Assembly (NCBI GenBank): GCA_016719385.1
Contig: JADJZA010000010.1
Coordinates: forward strand, 246,553-310,552
Length of the DNA: 64,000 nucleotides
Reading direction: 5' to 3'
Source: Candidatus Microthrix subdominans
Lineage (GTDB): Bacteria > Actinomycetota > Acidimicrobiia > Acidimicrobiales > Microtrichaceae
The notes under the pieces were generated by a model. It ran no database searches, was not told the origin of the DNA, and saw only the letters and a program-made list of their open reading frames with translations. A program made the position numbers and the translations under genes. Within the stretch, counting starts at the first letter, position 1, and each line of letters opens with the position of its first letter. This document shows, in pieces, positions 9,439-17,131 of this stretch.

Positions 9439-10118
9439 GAGCTCACCTGTACTGCGATCGGACCGCCGAAGTAGCCCGCTGCGGTGAGGTGGGCACGAAG
9501 GCGGGCCCGGGCTTCGAAGACGGTTTTGTAGAGAGCATTTCGGTTGGTGCCCATCCGCTCGGCAAGGACGTCGATCGGGATCCCCTCGACGAGCAGGGCG
9601 ACGGCCACTTTGCGTTGGTGCGGGGTCAGGACCGTCTCGATGGCGGATTCCACGGCTCGGGCGAACTCGAGGTGCTCGACGTGTTGCTCGGGGGAGGTGA
9701 AGGCGCCGGCAAACTCCGGGAGGTTGTCGAGGTTGACCTCGCGATGGCGCCACATGTTGCGACGCACTTCGTTGGAGGCGTACAGGATGCCGAACTTGTA
9801 GGCCCACGTCGTGAACCGGCTCCGCCCCTCGAAGGAAGCGAGCTTGCCAAGGGCCGCCACGGTGGCCTCGTCCGCCGCCTGCTTGACGATCTCGTCCACC
9901 CGGACGCCACCGATGACCGGAAGGTCCGGCGACATGTAGGACACCTGGTGATGGGCCGCCTTGGTCATCAACTCGTGGAGCCTCCGCACCGCTGCGTCGT
10001 AGGCGGGACCGGTGGCGAGCAACAACTCGGGCCACACCTGATTGGAAACGTCGGCCACCGGGACGGCTGGAGCGGGCGAGTCGAGGAGTTCGCTGGCAAT
10101 GCGTTCAGGCACAGGCAC
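9435..10118 (-). CDS. ECF-type RNA polymerase sigma factor
   Basis: 227 aa from GTG 10118 (GTG 10112 is also in frame; AAGGACC precedes). Region 2 is visible in ATVAALGKLASFEGRSRFTT followed by WAYKFGILYASNEVRR. Region 4 is visible in LTPHQRKVAVALLVEGIPID, then VLAERMGTNRNALYKTVFEA. It is co-transcribed with the overlapping anti-sigma gene. The divergent lipoprotein gene at 10383 shares its 264-nt upstream region and is a candidate regulon member. Confidence 0.88.
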   Translation of the reverse strand: MPVPERIASELLDSPAPAVPVADVSNQVWPELLLATGPAYDAAVRRLHELMTKAAHHQVSYMSPDLPVIGGVRVDEIVKQAADEATVAALGKLASFEGRSRFTTWAYKFGILYASNEVRRNMWRHREVNLDNLPEFAGAFTSPEQHVEHLEFARAVESAIETVLTPHQRKVAVALLVEGIPIDVLAERMGTNRNALYKTVFEARARLRAHLTAAGYFGGPIAVQVSS

Positions 10119-10382
10119 TCGGTCCTTGCTCCACGTTGGGTCCTTGCCACCAGTATCACCGAACGGACATCGACCCGCAACGGCGAAAGGACGGCCGGGG
10201 TGTGCGGTTCGGCTCAGCAGAAAAGTCGGTGCAACGCGGTAAGAACCTGCCGAGGCGGCACACCTACTTGTTGTGACCAACCGAACCCACACGATGTTCG
10301 AACCGCACATTGGCAGTGGGCAGCGACTGGCCTGCGACCGGAATTCGTTCCGGCGCCCAACGAGAGAAAAGGACCTCCACTC

Positions 10383-11132
10383 ATGAACATCCATCGTTCC
10401 AACCGCCAGCACGACTCACATCGCCAAACGCCACGTCGGCTCGTCGCTCTCGGCGCCGCCGCCGTCTTCTCAGCGAGCCTGCTCGTCGGTTGCCAAACCG
10501 GCCAGACCAGCGCCCCGACGCCGACAGATCCAACTTCCACCACGGTGACCACGACCGACCCCATGCCGATGCCGCCCGGAACCCGGAACGCTTCGGAGAA
10601 CGCCCTCTACCAGGGCATGCAGACCCTGTGGATGCAGCACATGGAGTGGACGTACGCAGCCGTCGCCGCCTTTGCGGTCGACTCGCCCGGGTTCCCGGCC
10701 ACCGCCGACCGGCTCCTGCAGAACCAGGTGGATATCGGCAACGCCGTGAGGCCCTTTTACGGTGACGCCGCTGCCGACCAGCTGACGACCCTGCTCCAGG
10801 AGCACATCTCGGGAGCCGTGGCCGTGCTGACCGCCGCCAAGGCCGGTGACTCGAACGCCCTCAACCAGGCCGTGACCGCTGAGTACGCCAACGCCAAAGC
10901 CATCGGCGACTTCCTGGCCGACGCCAACCCGACCAACTGGCCGAAGGCCGATATGGAAGCCATGATGGCAACCCACATCGACCAGACCCTGGTCTATGCC
11001 ACCGACATGCTCCAGGGTGACTACGCCCAGGCCATCGCCAACTACGGCCTGGCTGAGGCGCACATGGTGGAGATGGCCGACATGCTGAGCGCCGGGGTGA
11101 TCGCCCAGTTCCCGGACCAGTTCAAGGCCTAG
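10383..11132 (+). CDS. Secreted lipoprotein of unknown function, helical bundle type
   Basis: 249 aa. An N-terminal signal peptide ends in the lipobox LLVGC, followed by a Thr/Pro-rich linker. The mature part is helical (LWMQHMEWTYAAVAAFAVDS, then LLQNQVDIGNAVRPFYGDAA) with conserved-looking His and Trp near the start of the first helix and ATHIDQTLVYATDML later. Similar proteins occur in many bacteria, often mis-named; I know no proven function. RBS-like AGAAAAGGACC precedes ATG 10383. It is divergent from the sigma/anti-sigma pair, suggesting stress-linked expression. Confidence 0.75.
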   Translation: MNIHRSNRQHDSHRQTPRRLVALGAAAVFSASLLVGCQTGQTSAPTPTDPTSTTVTTTDPMPMPPGTRNASENALYQGMQTLWMQHMEWTYAAVAAFAVDSPGFPATADRLLQNQVDIGNAVRPFYGDAAADQLTTLLQEHISGAVAVLTAAKAGDSNALNQAVTAEYANAKAIGDFLADANPTNWPKADMEAMMATHIDQTLVYATDMLQGDYAQAIANYGLAEAHMVEMADMLSAGVIAQFPDQFKA

Positions 11133-11158
11133 CAGCAACAGCTCTCCCCAACGACCCG

Positions 11159-11193
11159 GGCCGACCTGCGAGCGCTTCGCTCCCAGGTCGGCC
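11159..11193 (+). terminator. Hairpin after the lipoprotein gene
   Basis: GGCCGACCTG (11159-11168) pairs perfectly with CAGGTCGGCC (11184-11193) across a 15-nt loop, 26 nt after the stop at 11132. There is no T tract, so it is a terminator-like stem rather than a canonical intrinsic terminator. Confidence 0.55.
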
Positions 11194-11281
11194 TGCGTCG
11201 CGTACCGACGGCAGCCGCGGTTCCGCCGGTCACTGGCAACACCCGCGGAGTTGTGATCGGCCACAGCAAAGGCACCCGCAG

Positions 11282-11334
11282 TCGATCTGGGTGGCTTTAC
11301 TGCACCCGCTAGGACGTAAAGCCACCCAGATCGA
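11282..11334. terminator. Perfect 19-bp inverted repeat between convergent genes
   Basis: TCGATCTGGGTGGCTTTAC (11282-11300) is exactly repeated in inverse at 11316-11334 with a 15-nt loop. It lies between the convergent lipoprotein and hydrolase genes. The stem carries an AAA/TTT near the loop but no terminal T tract. It could be a bidirectional terminator or a small palindromic element. Confidence 0.6.
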
Positions 11335-11363
11335 GCATGGGTGCGATTACTGCGGCGTCGCAG

Positions 11364-12292
11364 TCAGGCCGGCAACACGGCGGTAGCGATTGAGGCGGCG
11401 ATGGCGTCGGGCACCTGCATGGGGCCGAAGTGGCCCAGGTCGGGGTGCGGTTCGAGCACGGCGCCCGGGATGTGATCGGCGATGTGGCCGGCGAAGCCCG
11501 ATGGGGTGAAGGCCTCGACACGCCCCAGTGCCACGGTGACCGGGTGTTCGATCGAGGGCACCTCGTGCCAGAACGAGTGCCTCGATCCCTCGACGTAGGT
11601 GCGGGACTCCACCTCCGGTGCGCAGCGCAGCGTGATTGCACCATCCGGCGCGTCCGAGCCGGCATCGACGGGGCCGAACCCCAGGTGAGGTAGGCCTCCA
11701 TTGCCGCCGCCGAGAACACGTTGAGCGGCGCCTTGGTGGAGAAGTTGGTGCGGGCTGACACACGGTCGTCGAACGTTGCCCGGCGGCGCAGGGCGCCGAT
11801 CGCCAGCGGGTTGTCCTCGGGGTCGGGCAGGTCGATGCCGGGAGGGAGGTCAAACTCTTCGATCGGCGGAAAGATGATCGGCTCGTAGGCCCAGATTGCG
11901 GTGAACAGCTCCGGTCGGCGTGCGCTCGCAGCCAGCACGGCGGCGCCACCCATCGAGTGTCCGGCCGCACCGACAGGCTGACCGGTGGCCTCGACGATGT
12001 ACTCCGCGGCGGCGATGGCATCCTCGGCGACCCGGGTCCACACCATGTCGTCTGGTGTGGCGGGGGAGTGGCCGTGGCCCCGAAAGTCGACCGCCCAGCA
12101 CGAGGCCTGGCCGGTCAGATGGGCGGCCACCGGCTGCCACAGGCCACCGGCGAACCCGGTGGCGTGGGCGAGCAACAGGGGCGGGCCCTCGCCGCCGAGG
12201 TGCCACAGCCCCAGCTCCAGGCCATCGGCCGACGTAATCGTGGCGGTCGGGTGGCCGGGCTGGGGAGGTCCGGCGGTGGTGGTGTTGCTCAC
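11364..12292 (-). CDS. Alpha/beta-fold hydrolase, frameshifted
   Basis: GTG 12292 starts an alpha/beta hydrolase with an oxyanion segment LLLAHATGFAGGLW, VDFRGHGHS, and the nucleophile elbow GHSMGGA. The frame is lost after YLTWG near 11680, and the C-terminal third (EVESRTYVEGSRHSFWHEV through the catalytic His region PDLGHFGPMQVP) continues in another frame to a stop at 11364. Adding one base to the CCCC run at 11679-11682 (GGGG on the coding strand) restores LTWGFGPVDAG. The start overlaps the stop of the acyl-CoA dehydrogenase (GTGA), so the two form an operon. The substrate is unknown; a CoA-pathway ester is plausible. Confidence 0.8.
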
Positions 12293-13476
12293 GAAAACGC
12301 CGCCTGGCCGGTGATCGCCTGGCCGAGGATCAACGTGTGGATCTCATTGGTCCCCTCGTAGGTGTACACCGACTCCAGGTTGTTCATGTGGCGCATCACC
12401 GGATACTCCAGCGTGATGCCGTTGGCGCCCAGCACGGAGCGTGCGGTGCTCGCCACCTCCCGAGCCATGGCGACGTTGTCCATCTTGCCGAAGCTGACGT
12501 GCGGGGTCGCCAGCGTGCCGGCGTCCTTCATGCGCCCCAGGTGAATCGCCACCAGCGTGCCCCGCTGGACTGCCACCATCATCTCGACCAGCTTGCGCTG
12601 GGTGAGCTGGAACGACGAGATCGGTCGATCGAACTGCACCCGATCGTTGGCGTAGTCCAACGCCGCCTCGTAACAGGCCCGGGCGGCGCCGCAGGCACCG
12701 AAGAGGATGCCGAAGCGGGCCTCGTTGAGACACGACAGCGGCCCCTTCATGCCTCGGACGCCGGGGAGGGCTGCGTCGGCCGGCAGCCGCACGTGCTCCA
12801 TGACCAACTCGGAGGTGATCGACGCCCGCAGCGACAGCTTCTTGTGGATCTCCGGCGCCGAGAAGCCCGGCGTGTCGGTGGGGACGACGAAGCCCCGCAC
12901 GCCGTCGTCGGTGGCTGCCCACACGACGGCCACGTCGGCGACCGAGCCGTTGGTGATCCACATCTTGGTCCCGTCGAGGATCCAGTCGCCGCCCTCGACC
13001 TGGCGGGCGACTGTGCGCATCGACGACGGGTCCGACCCCGAGTCCGGCTCGGTCAGCCCGAAGCAGCCGATCGCCTCGCCGGCCGCCATCGCCGGCAGCC
13101 AGCGCTGCTTCTGCTCCTCGGAACCAAAAGCCCAGATGGGAAACATCGCCAGGCTGCCCTGCACCGACACGAAGCTGCGAGCCCCCGAATCGCCTGCCTC
13201 CAGCTCCAGGCAGGCCAGGCCGTAGGCGGTGGCGCTGGTGCCGGCACAGCCGTAGCCCTCGAGGTGCATGCCGAGCAGGCCGAGCTTCCCGAACTCGGTG
13301 GCCATCTCCTTGGGAAAGGTGCCCCGCTCGTACCAATCGGCGACGTCGGGCAGGATCTGGTCGCCGACGAAGCGCCGCACGGTGTCGCGCAACAGCACCT
13401 CGTCGTCGTCGAGCAGGGCGTCCAACGCCAACACGTCGCTCGGGTTCACCTCATGGGACAGCGGTTGGTGGCTCAT
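12289..13476 (-). CDS. gcdH: Glutaryl-CoA dehydrogenase-like acyl-CoA dehydrogenase
   Basis: 395 aa from ATG 13476. Acyl-CoA dehydrogenase signatures include CFGLTEPDSGSDPSSMRTVA (FAD and substrate loop) and QFDRPISSFQLTQRKLVEMM. The C-terminus has YTYEGTNEIHTLILGQAITG, where the Glu of YEGT is the family catalytic base, and the whole pattern matches glutaryl-CoA dehydrogenases. Those enzymes oxidise and decarboxylate glutaryl-CoA to crotonyl-CoA in lysine, tryptophan or benzoate breakdown. It overlaps the downstream hydrolase by 4 nt. The exact substrate is inferred from similarity. Confidence 0.83.
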   Translation of the reverse strand: MSHQPLSHEVNPSDVLALDALLDDDEVLLRDTVRRFVGDQILPDVADWYERGTFPKEMATEFGKLGLLGMHLEGYGCAGTSATAYGLACLELEAGDSGARSFVSVQGSLAMFPIWAFGSEEQKQRWLPAMAAGEAIGCFGLTEPDSGSDPSSMRTVARQVEGGDWILDGTKMWITNGSVADVAVVWAATDDGVRGFVVPTDTPGFSAPEIHKKLSLRASITSELVMEHVRLPADAALPGVRGMKGPLSCLNEARFGILFGACGAARACYEAALDYANDRVQFDRPISSFQLTQRKLVEMMVAVQRGTLVAIHLGRMKDAGTLATPHVSFGKMDNVAMAREVASTARSVLGANGITLEYPVMRHMNNLESVYTYEGTNEIHTLILGQAITGQAAFS

Positions 13477-13776
13477 AGGTCGCAGCGTACCGGCGACCCC
13501 GAGCCCGGGTCGGCCTCCCGACAGACACTGGGTAACCCAGATCGCGACGACGGGGCCGACCCCTGCTGGAACCGGTCCCGTGGTCGCTTCGTGGATCCCG
13601 CCACGATCTTGTTGAAGAAGATAGTGCGGTTTGTTGGGGCCTGGGCATCGGGGAGCTGCTGCCGGAAGGCCGCCCGTGGGCGTGCGGCTGAGTAACGGGT
13701 GGTGGGCCACTGTGGCGGCCGCCCCAGCGGACCCGACCAACGAGCGCGTTTCCCCAGTACCGGTAGGGTCGACCCC
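13477..13776. other. Divergent intergenic region (300 nt)
   Basis: It separates the gcdH-like gene from betB and must contain promoters in both directions. I see no RNA gene and no strong consensus promoter or operator. A short AT-richer stretch lies around 13608-13635. Confidence 0.4.
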
Positions 13777-15285
13777 ATGAGCGATGCCTCCGCCGAGCCC
13801 CCCACGACCCCCCCGAGCGAGGCTCGGCTTCGGTCGGAGGCCGAGCTGTACGTCGACGGGCGGCGGACAGCGGCGACCTCGGGCGAGCGGTTTCCGACGT
13901 TCAACCCCGCCACCGGCGCGGTGCTGGCACAGGTGCACCAGAGCAACGACGCCGATGTCGACGCAGCCGTCGCCTCGGCCAAGGCGGCGTTCCCCGGCTG
14001 GGCCGCCCTCACCGGGGCCGAACGGGGCAGGATCCTCAACCGGGCGGCTTCCCTGCTGCGCGAGCGCAACGACGAGCTGGCCCGTATCGAGGTGGCCGAC
14101 ACCGGCAAGCCCATCGCCGAGGCGTCGACCGTCGACGTGATCTCGGGTGCCGAGGCGGTCGAGTACTTCGCCGGCGCCGCCGCCACGCTCACCGGCGAGC
14201 ACGTGACGCTGGGCGACAACTTCGCCTACGTGCGCCGCGAGCCGCTGGGTGTGTGCGCCGGCATCGGCGCCTGGAACTACCCGATCCAGATCGCCTGCTG
14301 GAAGTCGGCCCCGGCGCTGGCCGCCGGCAACACGATGGTGTTCAAGCCCGCCGAGCTGACCCCGCTGACCGCGTTGGAACTGGCCGAGATCTACACCGAG
14401 GCCGGCGTGCCGCCCGGGGTGTTCAACGTGGTGCAGGGCGACGCCCGCACCGGTCGGGCGCTGGTGGCCCACCCGGACGTGGCCAAGGTGAGCATCACCG
14501 GCGAGGTGGGGACCGGCAAGGCCGTGATGGCCGCCGCCGCCGAGACCCTGAAGGCGGTCACCCTGGAGCTGGGGGGCAAGTCGCCGCTGATCGTCTTTGA
14601 CGACGCCGACGTCAACAACGCCGTGTCCGGGGCGCTGATGGGCAACTTCTACACCCAGGGTGAAGTGTGCTCCAACGGCACCCGGGTGTTCGTCCAGGCC
14701 GGCATCCACGACGAGTTCGTCGCCAAGCTGGTCGAGCGGACTGCCAGGATGGTGGTCGGCGACCCGATGGACCCGGCCACCGACGTTGGCGCCCTGATCA
14801 GCGCCGACCACCTGGCCAAGGTGAGCGGCTACCTCGATGCCGGGCGGGACTCGGGCGCCACCGTCGCCGCGGGCGGCTGCCGGGTGACGGACGGGCCGCT
14901 GGGCGACGGGTACTTCGTCGAGCCGACCGTGTTCACCGGCTGCTCGGACGACATGACGATCATCACCGAGGAGATCTTCGGCCCGGTGATGGGCGTGCTC
15001 GCCTTCGACACCGAGGACGAGGTGGTCGCGCGGGCAAACGCCACGCCTTACGGCCTGGCCGCCGGCGTGTTCACGCAGCAGTTGGCCCGTGGCCACCGTG
15101 TTGCGGCCGCGCTGCAGGCCGGCACCGTGTGGATCAACAACTACAACCTGACCCCGATCGAGATGCCCTTCGGCGGCGTGAAGCAATCGGGCATCGGCCG
15201 GGAGAACTCGATGGCGGCCTTCGAGCACTACACCCAACGCAAGGCGGTGTACGTCGAGACCGGCGACGTCGAGGCGCCCTACTGA
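13777..15285 (+). CDS. betB: Betaine-aldehyde dehydrogenase
   Basis: 502 aa of the aldehyde dehydrogenase superfamily. Visible are the cofactor-domain segment GVCAGIGAWNYPIQIACWKS, the general base Glu in LELGGKSPLIVF, and the catalytic Cys in FYTQGEVCSNGTRVFV. The spacing and WKSAPALAAGN are typical of BetB enzymes, which oxidise betaine aldehyde to glycine betaine with NAD(P)+. The choline dehydrogenase gene follows 70 nt downstream, making a two-gene osmoprotectant operon. No BetI regulator or choline transporter gene is present. Confidence 0.9.
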   Translation: MSDASAEPPTTPPSEARLRSEAELYVDGRRTAATSGERFPTFNPATGAVLAQVHQSNDADVDAAVASAKAAFPGWAALTGAERGRILNRAASLLRERNDELARIEVADTGKPIAEASTVDVISGAEAVEYFAGAAATLTGEHVTLGDNFAYVRREPLGVCAGIGAWNYPIQIACWKSAPALAAGNTMVFKPAELTPLTALELAEIYTEAGVPPGVFNVVQGDARTGRALVAHPDVAKVSITGEVGTGKAVMAAAAETLKAVTLELGGKSPLIVFDDADVNNAVSGALMGNFYTQGEVCSNGTRVFVQAGIHDEFVAKLVERTARMVVGDPMDPATDVGALISADHLAKVSGYLDAGRDSGATVAAGGCRVTDGPLGDGYFVEPTVFTGCSDDMTIITEEIFGPVMGVLAFDTEDEVVARANATPYGLAAGVFTQQLARGHRVAAALQAGTVWINNYNLTPIEMPFGGVKQSGIGRENSMAAFEHYTQRKAVYVETGDVEAPY

Positions 15286-15355
15286 TGGGCGCGCTGAAAC
15301 AAGGCGAGCGCTACGAAGGGGCGGATCGAACCGAACAGCACGAAAGGACGGGCCG

Positions 15356-17026
15356 ATGATGCCGCGCAACGACATGACCGACGTCGAGACGACCAACTGG
15401 GACTACGTGATCGTCGGAGGCGGCTCGGCCGGTTCGGCGCTGGCCAACCGGCTGTCGGCCGACCCGGACAACTTGGTGCTGGTGCTCGAGGCCGGACGTC
15501 CCGACTCCAAGTGGGACGTGTTCATCCACATGCCGGCAGCCTTCTCGTTCCCGATCGGCAGCCGCTTCTACGACTGGAAGTACGAGACCGAGCCCGAGCC
15601 CCACATGGGCGGCCGTCGGGTGTACCACGCCCGCGGCAAGGTGCTGGGCGGGTCCTCGTCGATCAACGGCATGATCTTCCAGCGGGGTAACCCGATGGAC
15701 TACGAGCGCTGGGCGGCCGACCCTGGCATGGACACGTGGGACTACGCCCACTGCCTGCCCTACTTCAAGCGCATGGAGACAACGCTGGCGGGCGGCGACG
15801 AGTTTCGCGGCGACGACGGTCCGCTGATCCTCGAGCGCGGCGACGCCGACAACCCGCTGTGCCAGGCGTTCCTCGAGGCGACCGCCCAGGCCGGCTACCC
15901 GCGCACCAGCGATGTCAACGGCTACCAGCAGGAGGGCTTCTCCGAGTTTGACCGGAACGTGCATCGCGGCCGGCGCCTGTCGGCGGCCCGGGCCTACCTG
16001 CACCCGGTGCTCGACCGCCCCAACCTCACCGTGCTCACCCGGGCGTTGAGCACCGGCATCGAGTGGAACGGCACCCGGGCCACCGGCGTCAGCTTCACCC
16101 ACGGGCGCCGCCACCACACGGCCACGGCCAACGAGGTGATCCTGTGCGGCGGGGCGTTCAACTCGCCCCAGCTGTTGCAGCTGTCCGGCGTGGGGGAAGC
16201 CGATCACCTGCGCAGCCTGGGTATCGACGTCGTCGCCGACGTGCCCGGCGTGGGCGCCAACCTGCAGGACCACCTCGAGGTGTACATCCAGCACTCGTCC
16301 ACCCAGCCGGTGTCCATGCAGCCGCACCTGGCCAAGTGGCGCCGCCCGTGGATCGGCCTGCAATGGCTGTTCCGCAAGGGGCCGGCCACGTCCAACCAGT
16401 TTGAAGCGGGTGGGTTCGTCCGCAGCAACGACGACGTTGCCTACCCCAACCTGATGTACCACTTCCTGCCGCTGGCGGTGCGCTACGACGGCACCACCCC
16501 GACCAGTGGCCACGGATACCAGGTGCATGTGGGGCCGATGTACTCCGACGCCCGCGGCACGGTGAAGGTCACCTCGACCGACCCTCGCAAGCACCCGGCG
16601 ATCCGGTTCAACTACCTGTCGACCGAACAGGACCGGCGGGAGTGGGTGGAGGCGATCCGGGTGACCCGCAACATCCTCGGCCAGGAGGCGTTCGGCCCGT
16701 TCGATGGCGGCGAGCTGTCACCCGGGCCCGACGTGGTCACCGACGAGCAGATTCTCGGCTGGGTGGCCAAGGACGCCGAGACGGCGCTGCACCCGTCGTG
16801 CACCGCCCGCATGGGCACCGACGACATGTCGGTGCTCGACCCCGAGACGTTGCGGGTGCGGGGCACCGAGGGTCTGCGGGTGGTCGACGCCTCGTCGATG
16901 CCGTACGTGACCAACGGCAACATCTATGCGCCGGTGATGATGCTGGCCGAAAAGGCCGCTGATGTGATCCTGGGCAACGAAGGCCTGGCCCCGATGACCG
17001 ACGTCGACTGGTATCGGGCCGGCTGA
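15356..17026 (+). CDS. betA: Choline dehydrogenase (GMC flavoprotein)
   Basis: 556 aa, the usual BetA length. The FAD-binding Rossmann motif is DYVIVGGGSAGSALANRLS, followed by the GMC signatures GKVLGGSSSINGMIFQRGN and GGAFNSPQLLQLSGVGEAD. The C-terminal HPSCTARMGTDDMSVLD carries the active-site His, and DASSMPYVTNGNIYAPVMM closes the fold. It oxidises choline to betaine aldehyde for the upstream betB product. The start is ATG 15356 with GAAAGGA upstream; ATG 15374 is an alternative. Confidence 0.9.
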   Translation: MMPRNDMTDVETTNWDYVIVGGGSAGSALANRLSADPDNLVLVLEAGRPDSKWDVFIHMPAAFSFPIGSRFYDWKYETEPEPHMGGRRVYHARGKVLGGSSSINGMIFQRGNPMDYERWAADPGMDTWDYAHCLPYFKRMETTLAGGDEFRGDDGPLILERGDADNPLCQAFLEATAQAGYPRTSDVNGYQQEGFSEFDRNVHRGRRLSAARAYLHPVLDRPNLTVLTRALSTGIEWNGTRATGVSFTHGRRHHTATANEVILCGGAFNSPQLLQLSGVGEADHLRSLGIDVVADVPGVGANLQDHLEVYIQHSSTQPVSMQPHLAKWRRPWIGLQWLFRKGPATSNQFEAGGFVRSNDDVAYPNLMYHFLPLAVRYDGTTPTSGHGYQVHVGPMYSDARGTVKVTSTDPRKHPAIRFNYLSTEQDRREWVEAIRVTRNILGQEAFGPFDGGELSPGPDVVTDEQILGWVAKDAETALHPSCTARMGTDDMSVLDPETLRVRGTEGLRVVDASSMPYVTNGNIYAPVMMLAEKAADVILGNEGLAPMTDVDWYRAG

Positions 17027-17038
17027 CCCCGAGCGCGA

Positions 17039-17069
17039 CACTCGCCGACCGGAACCCGGTCGGCGAGTG
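17039..17069. terminator. Strong hairpin between convergent betA and the DUF11 gene
   Basis: CACTCGCCGACCGG (17039-17052) and CCGGTCGGCGAGTG (17056-17069) form a perfect 14-bp stem with a 3-nt loop, 12 nt after the betA stop. There is no T tract, but position and stem strength suggest termination for both convergent genes. Confidence 0.7.
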
Positions 17070-17131
17070 CAGGTGTTTGGCGCCCCCCGACCTGATCGGT
17101 CGGACGTCAGCGCCTCAGTTGTGGGTGGGGG

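Noticed and set aside
13650..13720. Fragment resembling 16S rRNA (GAGTAACGGGTGG)
   Set aside because: Only about a dozen bases match, with no rRNA context on either side.
12289..15396. Single 1035-codon minus-strand frame covering gcdH and the betB region
   Set aside because: Only the last 395 codons, from ATG 13476, are protein-like. The rest is antisense to betB.
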